From IMG/VR virus record IMGVR_UViG_2199352024_000006, positions 1 through 25,636 of that record: DNA of 25,636 nt. One strand, given 5' to 3'. Below are positions 5,136-11,564 of this stretch, piece by piece. The position numbers and the translations under genes were made by a program. The notes under the pieces are model-generated. The model was not told the origin of the DNA, did no database searches, and saw nothing but the letters and a program-made list of their open reading frames with translations. The first letter of the stretch is position 1. Every line of letters begins with the position of its first letter. The DNA is from a virus.

Positions 5136-5165
5136 TTGACAGCGTTACTAAGGCAAGCCTAACCT
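5136..5165 (+). promoter_or_regulatory. Predicted promoter of the plus-strand operon
   Basis: A consensus -35 box TTGACA (5136-5141) and a -10 box TAACCT (5160-5165) are spaced 18 bp apart, just after the cI stop. The spacer and -10 box contain operator O2. The layout copies the cro promoter, with the operator starting 4-5 bp after the -35 box in both. It would drive the genes from 5210 to the integrase. CGTTACT (5143-5149) and AGTAACG (5173-5179) add a wider inverted repeat. Confidence 0.6.
5147..5164. promoter_or_regulatory. Operator O2 in the plus-strand operon promoter
   Basis: ACTAAGGCAAGCCTAACC, read on the minus strand as GGTTAGGCTTGCCTTAGT, matches O1 at 13 of 18 positions and is an imperfect palindrome centred on AGGC-AA-GCCT. 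Its position between the promoter boxes predicts repression by the protein that acts at O1. Confidence 0.6.
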
Positions 5166-5209
5166 CGGCCCCAGTAACGGCTCATCCCGAGCCGATAGTG
5201 GGAGCCCAG

Positions 5210-5473
5210 ATGGCCAATGCAACTCTCGAATCCGCGTCGAACTGGCTAGTCCGGAAGACCGATGCCCGTCGCGCTACGCGCATCGCCCAGGAAGATATCG
5301 ATGCGATGCAGCGCAAATTCGCGCTCACCGATGAGGAATCTCAAGAGGCCCACGGTTGGGCCGAGGACGAGCTCGCCGACCGGTGTGATGACCATCCCCT
5401 CGATATCGCCGCGATGCAGGATCGCGAGGATCAATGCGCAGGGATTGATACGCCATGGTGGAGACACCCATGA
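5210..5473 (+). CDS. Unknown small acidic protein, first gene of the plus-strand operon
   Basis: An 87-residue protein, start chosen at the ATG preceded by GGGAG at 5 nt (an upstream in-frame GTG at 5198 lacks such a site). It is helical, moderately acidic and rich in Asp, Glu and Ala, with no membrane segment or recognised motif. It ends in an ATGA overlap with the ParB-like gene. Being first behind the repressible promoter and coupled to the ParB-like gene, it may act with it, but no function is recognised. Confidence 0.65.
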   Translation: MANATLESASNWLVRKTDARRATRIAQEDIDAMQRKFALTDEESQEAHGWAEDELADRCDDHPLDIAAMQDREDQCAGIDTPWWRHP

Positions 5474-6696
5474 GCGGAGTTTCGCCTGCGAAAGTCGCCC
5501 CCGCCCCAGTCGCCCAGCTGCTCGCCCTCGACCAGCTGATTGCCGACCCCAATCAACCCCGCAAGACCTTCGACCAGGCCGCGCTCGAGGATCTGGCCGC
5601 CAGCCTCCGCGCTGAAGGGTTCCTGCAGCCGATCCTCGTCAAACCAAATGGCAAGGGCCACATCATCGTCGACGGCGAGCGGCGCTACCGCGCCGCCAAG
5701 CTGCTCGGCCTCAAAGAGGTCCCGGTCTTGGTCCGGGCGGATCTCAAGGACCAGGACGTCACGGCGCAGCAGCTCGTCGCCAACCTGCAGCGCGCCGACC
5801 TGACCCTGGCCGAGCAATGCGATGCGGTGGCCAAGCTGGTCAAGCGCCTGAACGGGCCCGAGGGCAAGGGCGGCCAGACCCGCGCCGCCGCTCAGCTCGG
5901 CAAGAGCGAAGCTTGGGTCAGCAAACGGGCCGGCATCATTGCCGCACCGGTCGAAGTGCAGCTGCTGGTCAAGAAAGGCTCGATCACGGACGTCGAGATC
6001 GCGGCGGGCTTGACCGAACTGCATCAGGTCGCGCCGAAAAAGAACTTCGACAGGATGGTCGAGCAGGTCCGTGCCGGCGAGGACAATTATGGCGCCAGCA
6101 TCACGCGCGAATATGTCCGCGACGAGGTCGCCGACGCCAAGGATGAGAAAAAACGCCGCGAGGCCGCAGCCGCCCAGGCCGAAAAGGATCGCAAGGCCGG
6201 CAAGAAGGCCAAGCCGGTCGACAGCTGGAAGGCCCAGCAAGCGCGCGAGCAGGCGCAGAAAAAAACGCGCATCGAGCGCTGGCAGGCGATCGGCCCGGTC
6301 ATCAAGAAATTCAGCGAGCTGCTCGCGAAGGCCACCGGGCTCGTAATCGACGGGCCCAGCTATGACGGCTACAGCGTCCCGATTCCGCCGGCCTCGATCG
6401 ACGGCCACAAGTTCACCTGGCGCTTCAGCGGATCCGGCGCGCTGGCCAAGCAGATTGCTTCCAAAACCGGCCTAACGCTCAAGCTCGAGCATTCCCTCCA
6501 GAACCTGACGCCCGATCAGGCCGCGAAGATCGAGCAGGTGCTGGGCCGCAAGCTTGAATGGCGAGTCGGCTGGGGCCGCCATGAACTGACCGGCAAACAA
6601 CTCGTCGCCGCCGCGGCGAAGGCCGGCACGAAGCTGCAGATCCCGGAGCTGCCCAAAGCCCAGGCCAAGCCCACGCCGAAAAAGGCGGCGAAGTGA
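5470..6696 (+). CDS. ParB/Srx-domain DNA-binding protein
   Basis: A 408-residue protein with a typical ParB N-terminal domain: DPNQPRK (about 25-31), then the CTP-binding box GERRYRA (69-75), then a helix-turn-helix AAAQLGKSEAWVSKR (~139-153). A Lys/Arg/Glu/Ala-rich helical linker follows (~205-260), then a C-terminal domain not recognised. ParB proteins bind parS-type sites and slide as CTP-dependent clamps; with ParA they segregate replicons, and alone they often act as regulators. No ParA gene is seen in the window. The start is the ATG in the ATGA overlap, with GGAGA at about 6 nt. Confidence 0.85.
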   Translation: MSGVSPAKVAPAPVAQLLALDQLIADPNQPRKTFDQAALEDLAASLRAEGFLQPILVKPNGKGHIIVDGERRYRAAKLLGLKEVPVLVRADLKDQDVTAQQLVANLQRADLTLAEQCDAVAKLVKRLNGPEGKGGQTRAAAQLGKSEAWVSKRAGIIAAPVEVQLLVKKGSITDVEIAAGLTELHQVAPKKNFDRMVEQVRAGEDNYGASITREYVRDEVADAKDEKKRREAAAAQAEKDRKAGKKAKPVDSWKAQQAREQAQKKTRIERWQAIGPVIKKFSELLAKATGLVIDGPSYDGYSVPIPPASIDGHKFTWRFSGSGALAKQIASKTGLTLKLEHSLQNLTPDQAAKIEQVLGRKLEWRVGWGRHELTGKQLVAAAAKAGTKLQIPELPKAQAKPTPKKAAK

Positions 6697-6974
6697 GCGC
6701 CGCCCCGTCGAGCGCGCCGCTCAAGGATGCGCTCGTCGATGCGATGTACAAAGCGATGTTCGATCGCCCACGCGACGCGACGAGCGCCGCCTACAAAGCC
6801 GGCGCGCGCGCCTGGATTAAACGCGTCGTGCTCGGCCATTCCGTGCGTAATCCCTACAGCCCCGGCACGGCCGAATGCGATGCATTCTGGAGCGGCAAAG
6901 ACGGCGCGATCGCATCACTCGACGCCGCCGGATTCAAGTCGCGCGCGCCGCTATTGGATGAGAACCGCGCGTGA
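6693..6974 (+). CDS. Small protein with Rmf/CrpP-like pattern
   Basis: A 93-residue protein starting with GTG in a GTGA overlap with the ParB-like stop. The stretch AYKAGARAW, then NPYSPGTAECDAFWSGKDGA resembles the ribosome modulation factor/CrpP family (G..., NP[YF], aromatic..G). Rmf binds ribosomes and promotes their hibernation; phage-borne relatives have mostly unknown roles. The resemblance is confined to about 40 residues and is a weak call. It ends in a GTGA overlap with the next gene. Confidence 0.65.
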   Translation: MSAAPSSAPLKDALVDAMYKAMFDRPRDATSAAYKAGARAWIKRVVLGHSVRNPYSPGTAECDAFWSGKDGAIASLDAAGFKSRAPLLDENRA

Positions 6975-7138
6975 TTGCGAGCTGCGCGAAGTGCCATCAG
7001 CTCTGGGACGCCCCGAGTGAGGAAGACGCCAACCGGCCAGGCAATACCTGCCCCAGCTGCTGGCGCGATGGCTGGCGGCCCGACGGAATCGGAAATGTGA
7101 TTTTCGAGAAACGGGAGACGACCGCCCAATGGCCATGA
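6971..7138 (+). CDS. 55-residue zinc-ribbon protein
   Basis: A GTG-started frame in GTGA overlap with the preceding stop. It encodes two Cys pairs, CAKC near residue 5 and CPSC near residue 29, the pattern of a small zinc ribbon, with Trp/Arg-rich spacing between and after. It ends inside the start region of the next gene. Such proteins are common in phage early operons as nucleic-acid- or protein-binding adaptors. Function unknown. Confidence 0.6.
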   Translation: MIASCAKCHQLWDAPSEEDANRPGNTCPSCWRDGWRPDGIGNVIFEKRETTAQWP

Positions 7139-7335
7139 GGATTGTGTGGCGGACCAGGGCCGAAGCGCAGACCGCCGTCGCGATGATGAAAGCGCGCATG
7201 GCGATCATGGGCACCGCGGTCGCCGATGCGCTCAACGAAGCACAGCGCGATATCCCGGATTGCCGTCGCATCGTCGAGCTGCTCTCAAAGGCGCGCGCCG
7301 CGCATACCAAACCCCTGCAGATGGAGACTTTATGA
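7129..7335 (+). CDS. Unknown small helical protein
   Basis: A 68-residue basic protein rich in Ala, Arg and Met, predicted all-helical. The start is ATG 7129 with GGAGA about 10 nt upstream, or ATG 7135, which overlaps the preceding stop as ATGA. It ends in an ATGA overlap with the next gene. No domain recognised. Confidence 0.55.
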   Translation: MAMRIVWRTRAEAQTAVAMMKARMAIMGTAVADALNEAQRDIPDCRRIVELLSKARAAHTKPLQMETL

Positions 7336-7679
7336 GTTCCGTCCCCGCCCATAAGCCCGCTGATCTGAAGACAGCGCTCGACGCATACGCCGACGCCCTC
7401 GGGCGCGTCCATGACCTCGAGCAGCAGCGTCGATTGCTTGATAACCGAATTCGCCAGGCCGGTGCCGAGTGCTGGGAAACGCAGAAGATCGCCGCGAAGG
7501 CGCTGCGGCATCAGGAGGGCGCGGTCGTGCACCGCGGCCGCTCGTGGAAAGTGCGGGAGCGGACGGACGTCATCGACTGCGAAGTCATTCAGGTCAACCT
7601 GGACGCCGCGGCGCGCGCCGCCGATGGCGAGGCGACGGACCTCTCACTGACGCAGCCACCGTCGGAGAAAGCAGCATGA
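7332..7679 (+). CDS. Unknown protein with coiled-coil-like N-terminal half
   Basis: A 115-residue protein with GGAG 5 nt before the ATG and ATGA overlaps at both ends. Residues ~12-55 form a heptad-rich helix (LKTALDAYADALGRVHDLEQ onward). The central part (VVHRGRSWKVRERTDVIDCEV) looks like beta-strands. No enzymatic motif is visible. Position in the operon suggests an accessory early function. Confidence 0.65.
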   Translation: MSSVPAHKPADLKTALDAYADALGRVHDLEQQRRLLDNRIRQAGAECWETQKIAAKALRHQEGAVVHRGRSWKVRERTDVIDCEVIQVNLDAAARAADGEATDLSLTQPPSEKAA

Positions 7680-7849
7680 TCGACCCGCTCAAGAACCTTC
7701 GCGTCGTCAGTGCGCCGCCGACCGTGATTCGCGATCGCAAAGGCCGCCTGGTAATTATCGACGATGCGGTGCTGGCGCCGATGCGCAACGAGATCCCGGT
7801 CGACGAACCCCTGCAGGTTGCTGAGCGGGCCGAGCGGCGGGCCGCATGA
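7676..7849 (+). CDS. Unknown 57-residue protein
   Basis: A small frame with ATGA overlaps to both neighbours. The sequence alternates short hydrophobic and charged runs (VIRDRKGRLVIIDDAVLAPM), suggesting a small beta-hairpin. The conserved overlaps and GC-rich third positions support a real gene. Function unknown. Confidence 0.55.
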   Translation: MIDPLKNLRVVSAPPTVIRDRKGRLVIIDDAVLAPMRNEIPVDEPLQVAERAERRAA

Positions 7850-8079
7850 GCGACGCCCGCATCGTCTCGAAACAACTGCAATCAATTGCAGCCGACCTCG
7901 GCGTCCGCCTCGAGCAATTGACCGGGCATCGCGTCGCATTCTCCCTTTTCGTTTGGACGGACGGCCGCGCCAGTTACATCAGCACCGCCGCGCGGCATGA
8001 AGTCATTGCGGTGCTCGAGCAAATGCTCGCCGGCTGGCGCAAGGGCATGCCGGATGTGCCGGCCCATGAGGTCGACTGA
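7846..8079 (+). CDS. Unknown 77-residue alpha/beta protein
   Basis: Starts in an ATGA overlap and ends immediately before the next ATG. An N-terminal helix, a short beta region (VAFSLFVWTDGRASYIS) and a C-terminal helix (EVIAVLEQMLAGWRKG) suggest a compact fold. Proteins with this helix-strand-helix pattern are frequent in phage accessory operons, without an assigned function. Confidence 0.6.
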   Translation: MSDARIVSKQLQSIAADLGVRLEQLTGHRVAFSLFVWTDGRASYISTAARHEVIAVLEQMLAGWRKGMPDVPAHEVD

Positions 8080-8292
8080 ATGCGCCGCTTCTGGTGCGAA
8101 TGCGGCACGACCGTCGAAGCCCAGGTCGAGTATCGGAATGACGCCTATGAGGCGGAGTTTTTCGATTCTCAGGATCTGATGCCGGTCGAGCGCTGCCCCA
8201 GCTGCGACGAGCAACTCTATCCGATGTTTGTCGAGGGAACACTCAGCGATCGGCCGCCGGAGCGGCGGCTGCGCATTGTAGGAGGACACTGA
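8080..8292 (+). CDS. Small zinc-ribbon protein
   Basis: A 70-residue protein with CEC near residue 6 and CPSC near residue 38, the four-cysteine arrangement of a zinc ribbon. The region between is acidic. It follows the previous stop without a gap, and its own stop overlaps the next start (TGATG). Function unknown. Confidence 0.6.
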   Translation: MRRFWCECGTTVEAQVEYRNDAYEAEFFDSQDLMPVERCPSCDEQLYPMFVEGTLSDRPPERRLRIVGGH

Positions 8293-8612
8293 TGGCGACT
8301 CTTGTTGAAATCGTGAACGAAGTTCACCTCGAGCGGATGCGCCAGATCAGGGAGGAAGGCTACTCCCTCAAGCATGACGACGAGCATGACCCCGGCGAGA
8401 TTTGTGGCGCTGGCGCCGCGTATGCGCTCAATGCAGCCTGCCTGCTGCATCCGCTCAATGGCACGGCCATCGAGGATCCCACCCTGGTCGGCTTCCCGCC
8501 GAACTGGACCTGGAAGCCGAAGGGCCCTCGCCGCGATTTGATTCGCGCAGCGGCTCTGCTCATCGCTGAGATCGAACGCCTTGACCGCGCGCGGCCGCCC
8601 TCCGACCTGTGA
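8292..8612 (+). CDS. Conserved phage protein with HDDEH motif
   Basis: A 106-residue protein with the pattern ERMRQIREEGYSLKHDDEHD, then GAAYALNAACLL, W-W-K-P near residue 75, and RRDLIRAAALLIAEIERLDR. This motif series is widespread in phages and prophages of proteobacteria and is of unknown function. The ATG has AGGAGG about 5 nt upstream, a strong ribosome site, so it is probably well expressed. The His/Asp cluster could bind a metal, but no activity is established from the sequence. Confidence 0.8.
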   Translation: MATLVEIVNEVHLERMRQIREEGYSLKHDDEHDPGEICGAGAAYALNAACLLHPLNGTAIEDPTLVGFPPNWTWKPKGPRRDLIRAAALLIAEIERLDRARPPSDL

Positions 8613-8770
8613 AAAAGGCAAGAACATTCATCGGCTGGACTGAGGCAAAGCCGACGATGCCGCTCCTCATTACGAGCAAGGAGTTCCCGGGCGACATTCG
8701 GGTGCGCGTTCATGTTGCCCCGTTGCAATCCAATCATTCCAAACCCCGGAAGAAAAACCGGAAGGAGTAA
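8609..8770 (+). CDS. Unknown 53-residue basic protein
   Basis: A GTG-started frame in GTGA overlap with the preceding stop. It encodes a short protein with a very basic tail (KPRKKNRKE) and a central strand-like region (DIRVRVHVAPL). The overlap and in-register spacing support it; otherwise this would be an unexplained 160-bp gap. Function unknown. Confidence 0.5.
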   Translation: MKKARTFIGWTEAKPTMPLLITSKEFPGDIRVRVHVAPLQSNHSKPRKKNRKE

Positions 8771-8773
8771 TTC

Positions 8774-9055
8774 GTGGAGAACGTTATCGAATTGGGCGAC
8801 CTCGCGAAGGACCGGATTACCGGCTTCGAGGGCGTCGTGTATGGAATCACGACCTGGCTGAATGGCTGCCAGCGCATCACGCTGGCGCCGCGGGCGCTGG
8901 GCGAGCATGGCCGCCTGCCATCGACTGAGACTTTCGACATCGAGCAGGTCGAGCTGGTCAAGAAAGCCGTCGTCACAACTGCCAAAGGCCAGCGCGCCGA
9001 AGTCGCGCGCCGCAAGGAAAGCGGCGGCCCGATGCCGAATGTCCCGCAGCGCTAG
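8774..9055 (+). CDS. Conserved phage protein (ITGFEGVV motif)
   Basis: A 93-residue protein starting at GTG with AGGAG exactly 6 nt upstream. The stretch LGDLAKDRITGFEGVVYGIT, then LNGCQRITLAPRAL, is a pattern seen in many small phage proteins and suggests an SH3/KOW-like beta-barrel. The C-terminal third is basic and probably flexible. The function of this group is not known to me. Confidence 0.75.
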   Translation: MENVIELGDLAKDRITGFEGVVYGITTWLNGCQRITLAPRALGEHGRLPSTETFDIEQVELVKKAVVTTAKGQRAEVARRKESGGPMPNVPQR

Positions 9056-9064
9056 GGCGAGGCT

Positions 9065-9649
9065 GTGACCAAAACCGAAATGCTACTGCGCGGCGTCGAC
9101 CACATGCAGAGCTTCTGCGCCGTGAACGCCCTCGCCGTTCCGGAGGTCAACGCGCGCTCGCGGGACGATTGGCATGTTGATGCCTGCGCCTATTATCGCC
9201 CGGTCAAAATCGAGATTTGCCCGGAGGCGTGCGCGGCAATTGGCTCAGTCGGGCGCGCGTGGTCATTCCCAGGCTACTCCGTCGATAGAACCCCGTTCGG
9301 CGTCATCGCCCACGAACTCGGGCATCACGCCGATCATTCGAGATCCGAAAGACGCGGCCCGTATTTCGGCGACTACAGCATCAAGATGCGCGCCGCATCC
9401 AGCGAGCAGCCTCTAACGTCCTACTGCCCGAACGATGCGGAGTGGTTCGCCGAAATGTTCCGGCTGTTCGTGACGAATCCCGACCTCCTGCGCTTGATCC
9501 GGCCGACGACCTTTGAATTGATCGCCGCGGATTTTCTCCCGTCGATTACAGCGGGATGGGATGTCGTTCTGCAGGGAGCGCCCGCGCGGACTATCGAGGC
9601 CGCGAAGCGAAAGATAGAAGACGTCGGCAGGCGGCAGCGCCTCATCTGA
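9065..9649 (+). CDS. Putative zinc metallopeptidase (HExxH)
   Basis: A 194-residue protein with IAHELGHHAD, the zincin motif HExxH (His83, Glu84, His87), and downstream acidic residues in NDAEWFAEMFRLFVTNPDLL that could give the third zinc ligand (Glu126 or Glu130). No signal peptide or membrane segment, so it would act in the cytoplasm. Phage operons carry such proteins with unknown targets; by analogy with ImmA-type peptidases, repressor or host-factor cleavage is conceivable, but nothing here proves a substrate. The start is GTG after GAGGCT. Confidence 0.75.
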   Translation: MTKTEMLLRGVDHMQSFCAVNALAVPEVNARSRDDWHVDACAYYRPVKIEICPEACAAIGSVGRAWSFPGYSVDRTPFGVIAHELGHHADHSRSERRGPYFGDYSIKMRAASSEQPLTSYCPNDAEWFAEMFRLFVTNPDLLRLIRPTTFELIAADFLPSITAGWDVVLQGAPARTIEAAKRKIEDVGRRQRLI

Positions 9650-9654
9650 GGGGG

Positions 9655-9852
9655 ATGGAAGTGATCTATCGAGTGACGTATCAAAGCATGACCGCGTTCT
9701 ATGGTCCGACATTCATCGAAGCTGAGAGCGAGGCCCACGCGCGGCGCAAGTTCGCTGGCGATGCGTTCCGCCAAGAGGAAATGTGCCTGATCAATGTCAA
9801 GCCATCGAGCATGCGCGAAGCGATGGCCCACGCTTCACCTCACGGAGATTGA
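9655..9852 (+). CDS. Unknown small protein
   Basis: A 65-residue protein beginning with a beta-strand pair (VIYRVTYQSMTAFYG) followed by a helix rich in Ala, Glu and Arg (EAESEAHARRKFAG). GAGGGGG directly precedes the ATG; a GTG two codons later (9661) would be better spaced. Function unknown. Confidence 0.6.
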   Translation: MEVIYRVTYQSMTAFYGPTFIEAESEAHARRKFAGDAFRQEEMCLINVKPSSMREAMAHASPHGD

Positions 9853-9857
9853 AGGCC

Positions 9858-10265
9858 ATGCCCTCTGATATCAGTCCAGCGGAGCGGTTGCTCGGAAGGC
9901 TTTCCGTATTTGGCGGCATGACGGCAGGCGGCGGAATCATGTGGCGACCAAACGGACTGAATCGCGCCGTTGAATTATTCGAGCTTGCCGCCGACGCCAT
10001 CGCCGAAGTCCGCCGGCTTCAAGCCGAACGAGCTGCCAGCCGATCCGCTGAGCTCTCGGCGCAGCAGCAAGCGCAGCGCCTGATTGTCCAGACCGATCGA
10101 CGGGCCAGGACGGAGGCGACCCAAGCCGAGCAACTGCGTCAAAGCGGGCTGGTGAACTATTTGATCGGCGCGCTCAAAGTCATCGAGGCCAAAGGCCGCG
10201 CCGGCGAATCGGCAGCGGTTCTCGCGCAGATTGCCAGCGATGCATTGGTGGCGAGGCCCCAATGA
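9858..10265 (+). CDS. Unknown helical protein
   Basis: A 135-residue protein, start chosen at the ATG after GAAGG. Residues ~40-85 are a long Ala/Arg/Gln helix, probably a coiled coil, and the C-terminal part (LIGALKVIEAKGRAGESAAV) is also helical. It ends in an ATGA overlap with the ASCH gene. No recognised domain. Confidence 0.6.
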   Translation: MPSDISPAERLLGRLSVFGGMTAGGGIMWRPNGLNRAVELFELAADAIAEVRRLQAERAASRSAELSAQQQAQRLIVQTDRRARTEATQAEQLRQSGLVNYLIGALKVIEAKGRAGESAAVLAQIASDALVARPQ

Positions 10266-10870
10266 AGGCGCGCCCGATCCTGATGCATGCGCGATCGATC
10301 CAGAACCTGCTCGCAGGGCGCAAGAGCCAGACCAGGCGGATCGTAAAGCCGCAGCCGAAGCGAAGATGGCTGGCAGAGATGTTCGACGGCTGCGCGCTGT
10401 TCTCGCGCCCGGGCACGCTGGCCGGCGAATTCACCCAGGCGGTGAAATGCCCATACGGCCTCGTCGGCGATCTGCTCTGGGTGCGCGAGACTTTCGCACC
10501 GAATAGGGTCCTGCCGATGTCCCATCGCGAGCCAGGCGAGTTTATCTACCGAGCGGATCGCGACCCGGAAGATGGCGGCGTGAAGTGGTCAGCAAATTGG
10601 AAGCCGTCGATTCACATGCCGCGCCGGGCCTCGCGCCTCACGCTGCAACTGACCTATGTGCGCGTCGAGCGCGTGCAGGACATCAGCGATTGGGACGCCT
10701 ACGCCGAGGGCATTAAGGACGGCGATGCTCCTGCCAGCACTCCATGCCAGCAATTCGAGCGACTCTGGAACAATACCAACGGCCCCGGCGCGTGGAAGCG
10801 CAATGATTGGACGTGGGCACTCTCCTTCGAAGTCCTGCGCAAGAACGTCGATGCGGTGCTCGCGCAATGA
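10262..10870 (+). CDS. ASCH-domain protein
   Basis: A 202-residue protein matching a well-known phage ASCH group: MKARPILMHARSIQNLLAGR, KSQTRRIVKPQP, CPYGLVGDLLWVRETFAP, WKPSIHMPRRASRLTL, RVERVQDISDWDAYAEGI, then ERLWNNTNGPGAW. ASCH domains have a PUA-like RNA-binding fold, and some (YqfB) are amidohydrolases acting on modified nucleosides. The phage role is not established. Overlaps with both neighbours by ATGA show it is part of the operon. Confidence 0.85.
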   Translation: MKARPILMHARSIQNLLAGRKSQTRRIVKPQPKRRWLAEMFDGCALFSRPGTLAGEFTQAVKCPYGLVGDLLWVRETFAPNRVLPMSHREPGEFIYRADRDPEDGGVKWSANWKPSIHMPRRASRLTLQLTYVRVERVQDISDWDAYAEGIKDGDAPASTPCQQFERLWNNTNGPGAWKRNDWTWALSFEVLRKNVDAVLAQ

Positions 10871-11061
10871 GTGTCGGCGTCGTCAGTTGTGCGGGCTCAA
10901 TTTGGGTCTATGAATTGAGCGAGCGCGGCAACCTGGTAAAGGTCAATGAATTCGGGAAGCCCGCGCTCCCTCGAGGCACGCCGCTGAATGCGGATCTGGC
11001 CGAGGCGATCGAGCGCGATATTTCCCATCAAAAGGCGAAGGCCGGTGCCGATTCGCCCTGA
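10867..11061 (+). CDS. Unknown 64-residue protein
   Basis: A small frame in ATGA overlap with the ASCH gene and overlapping the next gene by 17 bases. The N-terminal half is hydrophobic and beta-like (VGVVSCAGSIWVYELSERGN), the C-terminal half helical and charged. No signal peptide or motif recognised. Confidence 0.5.
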   Translation: MSVGVVSCAGSIWVYELSERGNLVKVNEFGKPALPRGTPLNADLAEAIERDISHQKAKAGADSP

Positions 11062-11389
11062 GAACCGCGCGCGCTATCCGAAGGACTGGAAAGCGATTAG
11101 CGCGCGCATTCGCCGCCGTGCCCGGAATCGCTGCGAATGCCGCGGCGAGTGCGGCCGCGGGACGCATAAGGGGCGCTGCCCAAATCGAAACGGCAAGCCG
11201 GCTTATGGCTCCAGCTCGATCGTCGTGCTGACGACCGCGCATCTCGATCACACGCCCGAGAACTGCAGCGATGACAACCTGAAATCGATGTGCCAAGGCT
11301 GTCATCTGCATTACGATTCCGAGCATCACGCGCAGACGCGCTACGCCACCTGGCGCGAGGGCAGAGCCCTTGGCGATCTCTTCGAATGA
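11045..11389 (+). CDS. HNH-type zinc-binding endonuclease-like protein
   Basis: A 114-residue protein starting at GTG. It has a Cys cluster (CECRGECGRG), then TAHLDHTPENCSDDNLKSMC and QGCHLHYD. Paired cysteines around an HLDH motif with a downstream Asn and C-H pair are the HNH/zinc pattern of small phage nucleases often annotated as HNH or phage Gp49-like proteins. It is distinct from the HNH protein at 20-400 in length and Cys layout. Possible roles are DNA nicking or processing. Confidence 0.75.
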   Translation: MPIRPENRARYPKDWKAISARIRRRARNRCECRGECGRGTHKGRCPNRNGKPAYGSSSIVVLTTAHLDHTPENCSDDNLKSMCQGCHLHYDSEHHAQTRYATWREGRALGDLFE

Positions 11390-11553
11390 GCGCGCCCGAG
11401 CGTCGACAGCCACCGCTGCATGCGACGCGGCCGGCGCTGTTGCGTCTGGCTCGAATTCTAGGAGCCCAGGCTGCCCGCGAATATCTGGCGGCCTGCAAGG
11501 CCGGCAAGAATAACGTAGAGCCGACGCTTCAGAGTTCTGCGACAAAGCGTTAG
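11386..11553 (+). CDS. Small basic protein directly upstream of the integrase
   Basis: A 55-residue basic protein in ATGA overlap with the HNH-like gene and ending 11 bp before the integrase start. It has one likely helix (ALLRLARILGAQAAREYLAA). Its position invites the idea of a recombination directionality factor or an integrase partner, since these are small and often adjacent to large serine integrases, but the sequence gives no family match. Confidence 0.5.
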   Translation: MSAPERRQPPLHATRPALLRLARILGAQAAREYLAACKAGKNNVEPTLQSSATKR

Positions 11554-11564
11554 AGTCGGCCCCC

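Noticed and set aside
5431-6408. A 325-residue minus-strand frame opposite the ParB-like gene.
   Set aside because: Antisense shadow of a clearly recognised ParB-domain gene.
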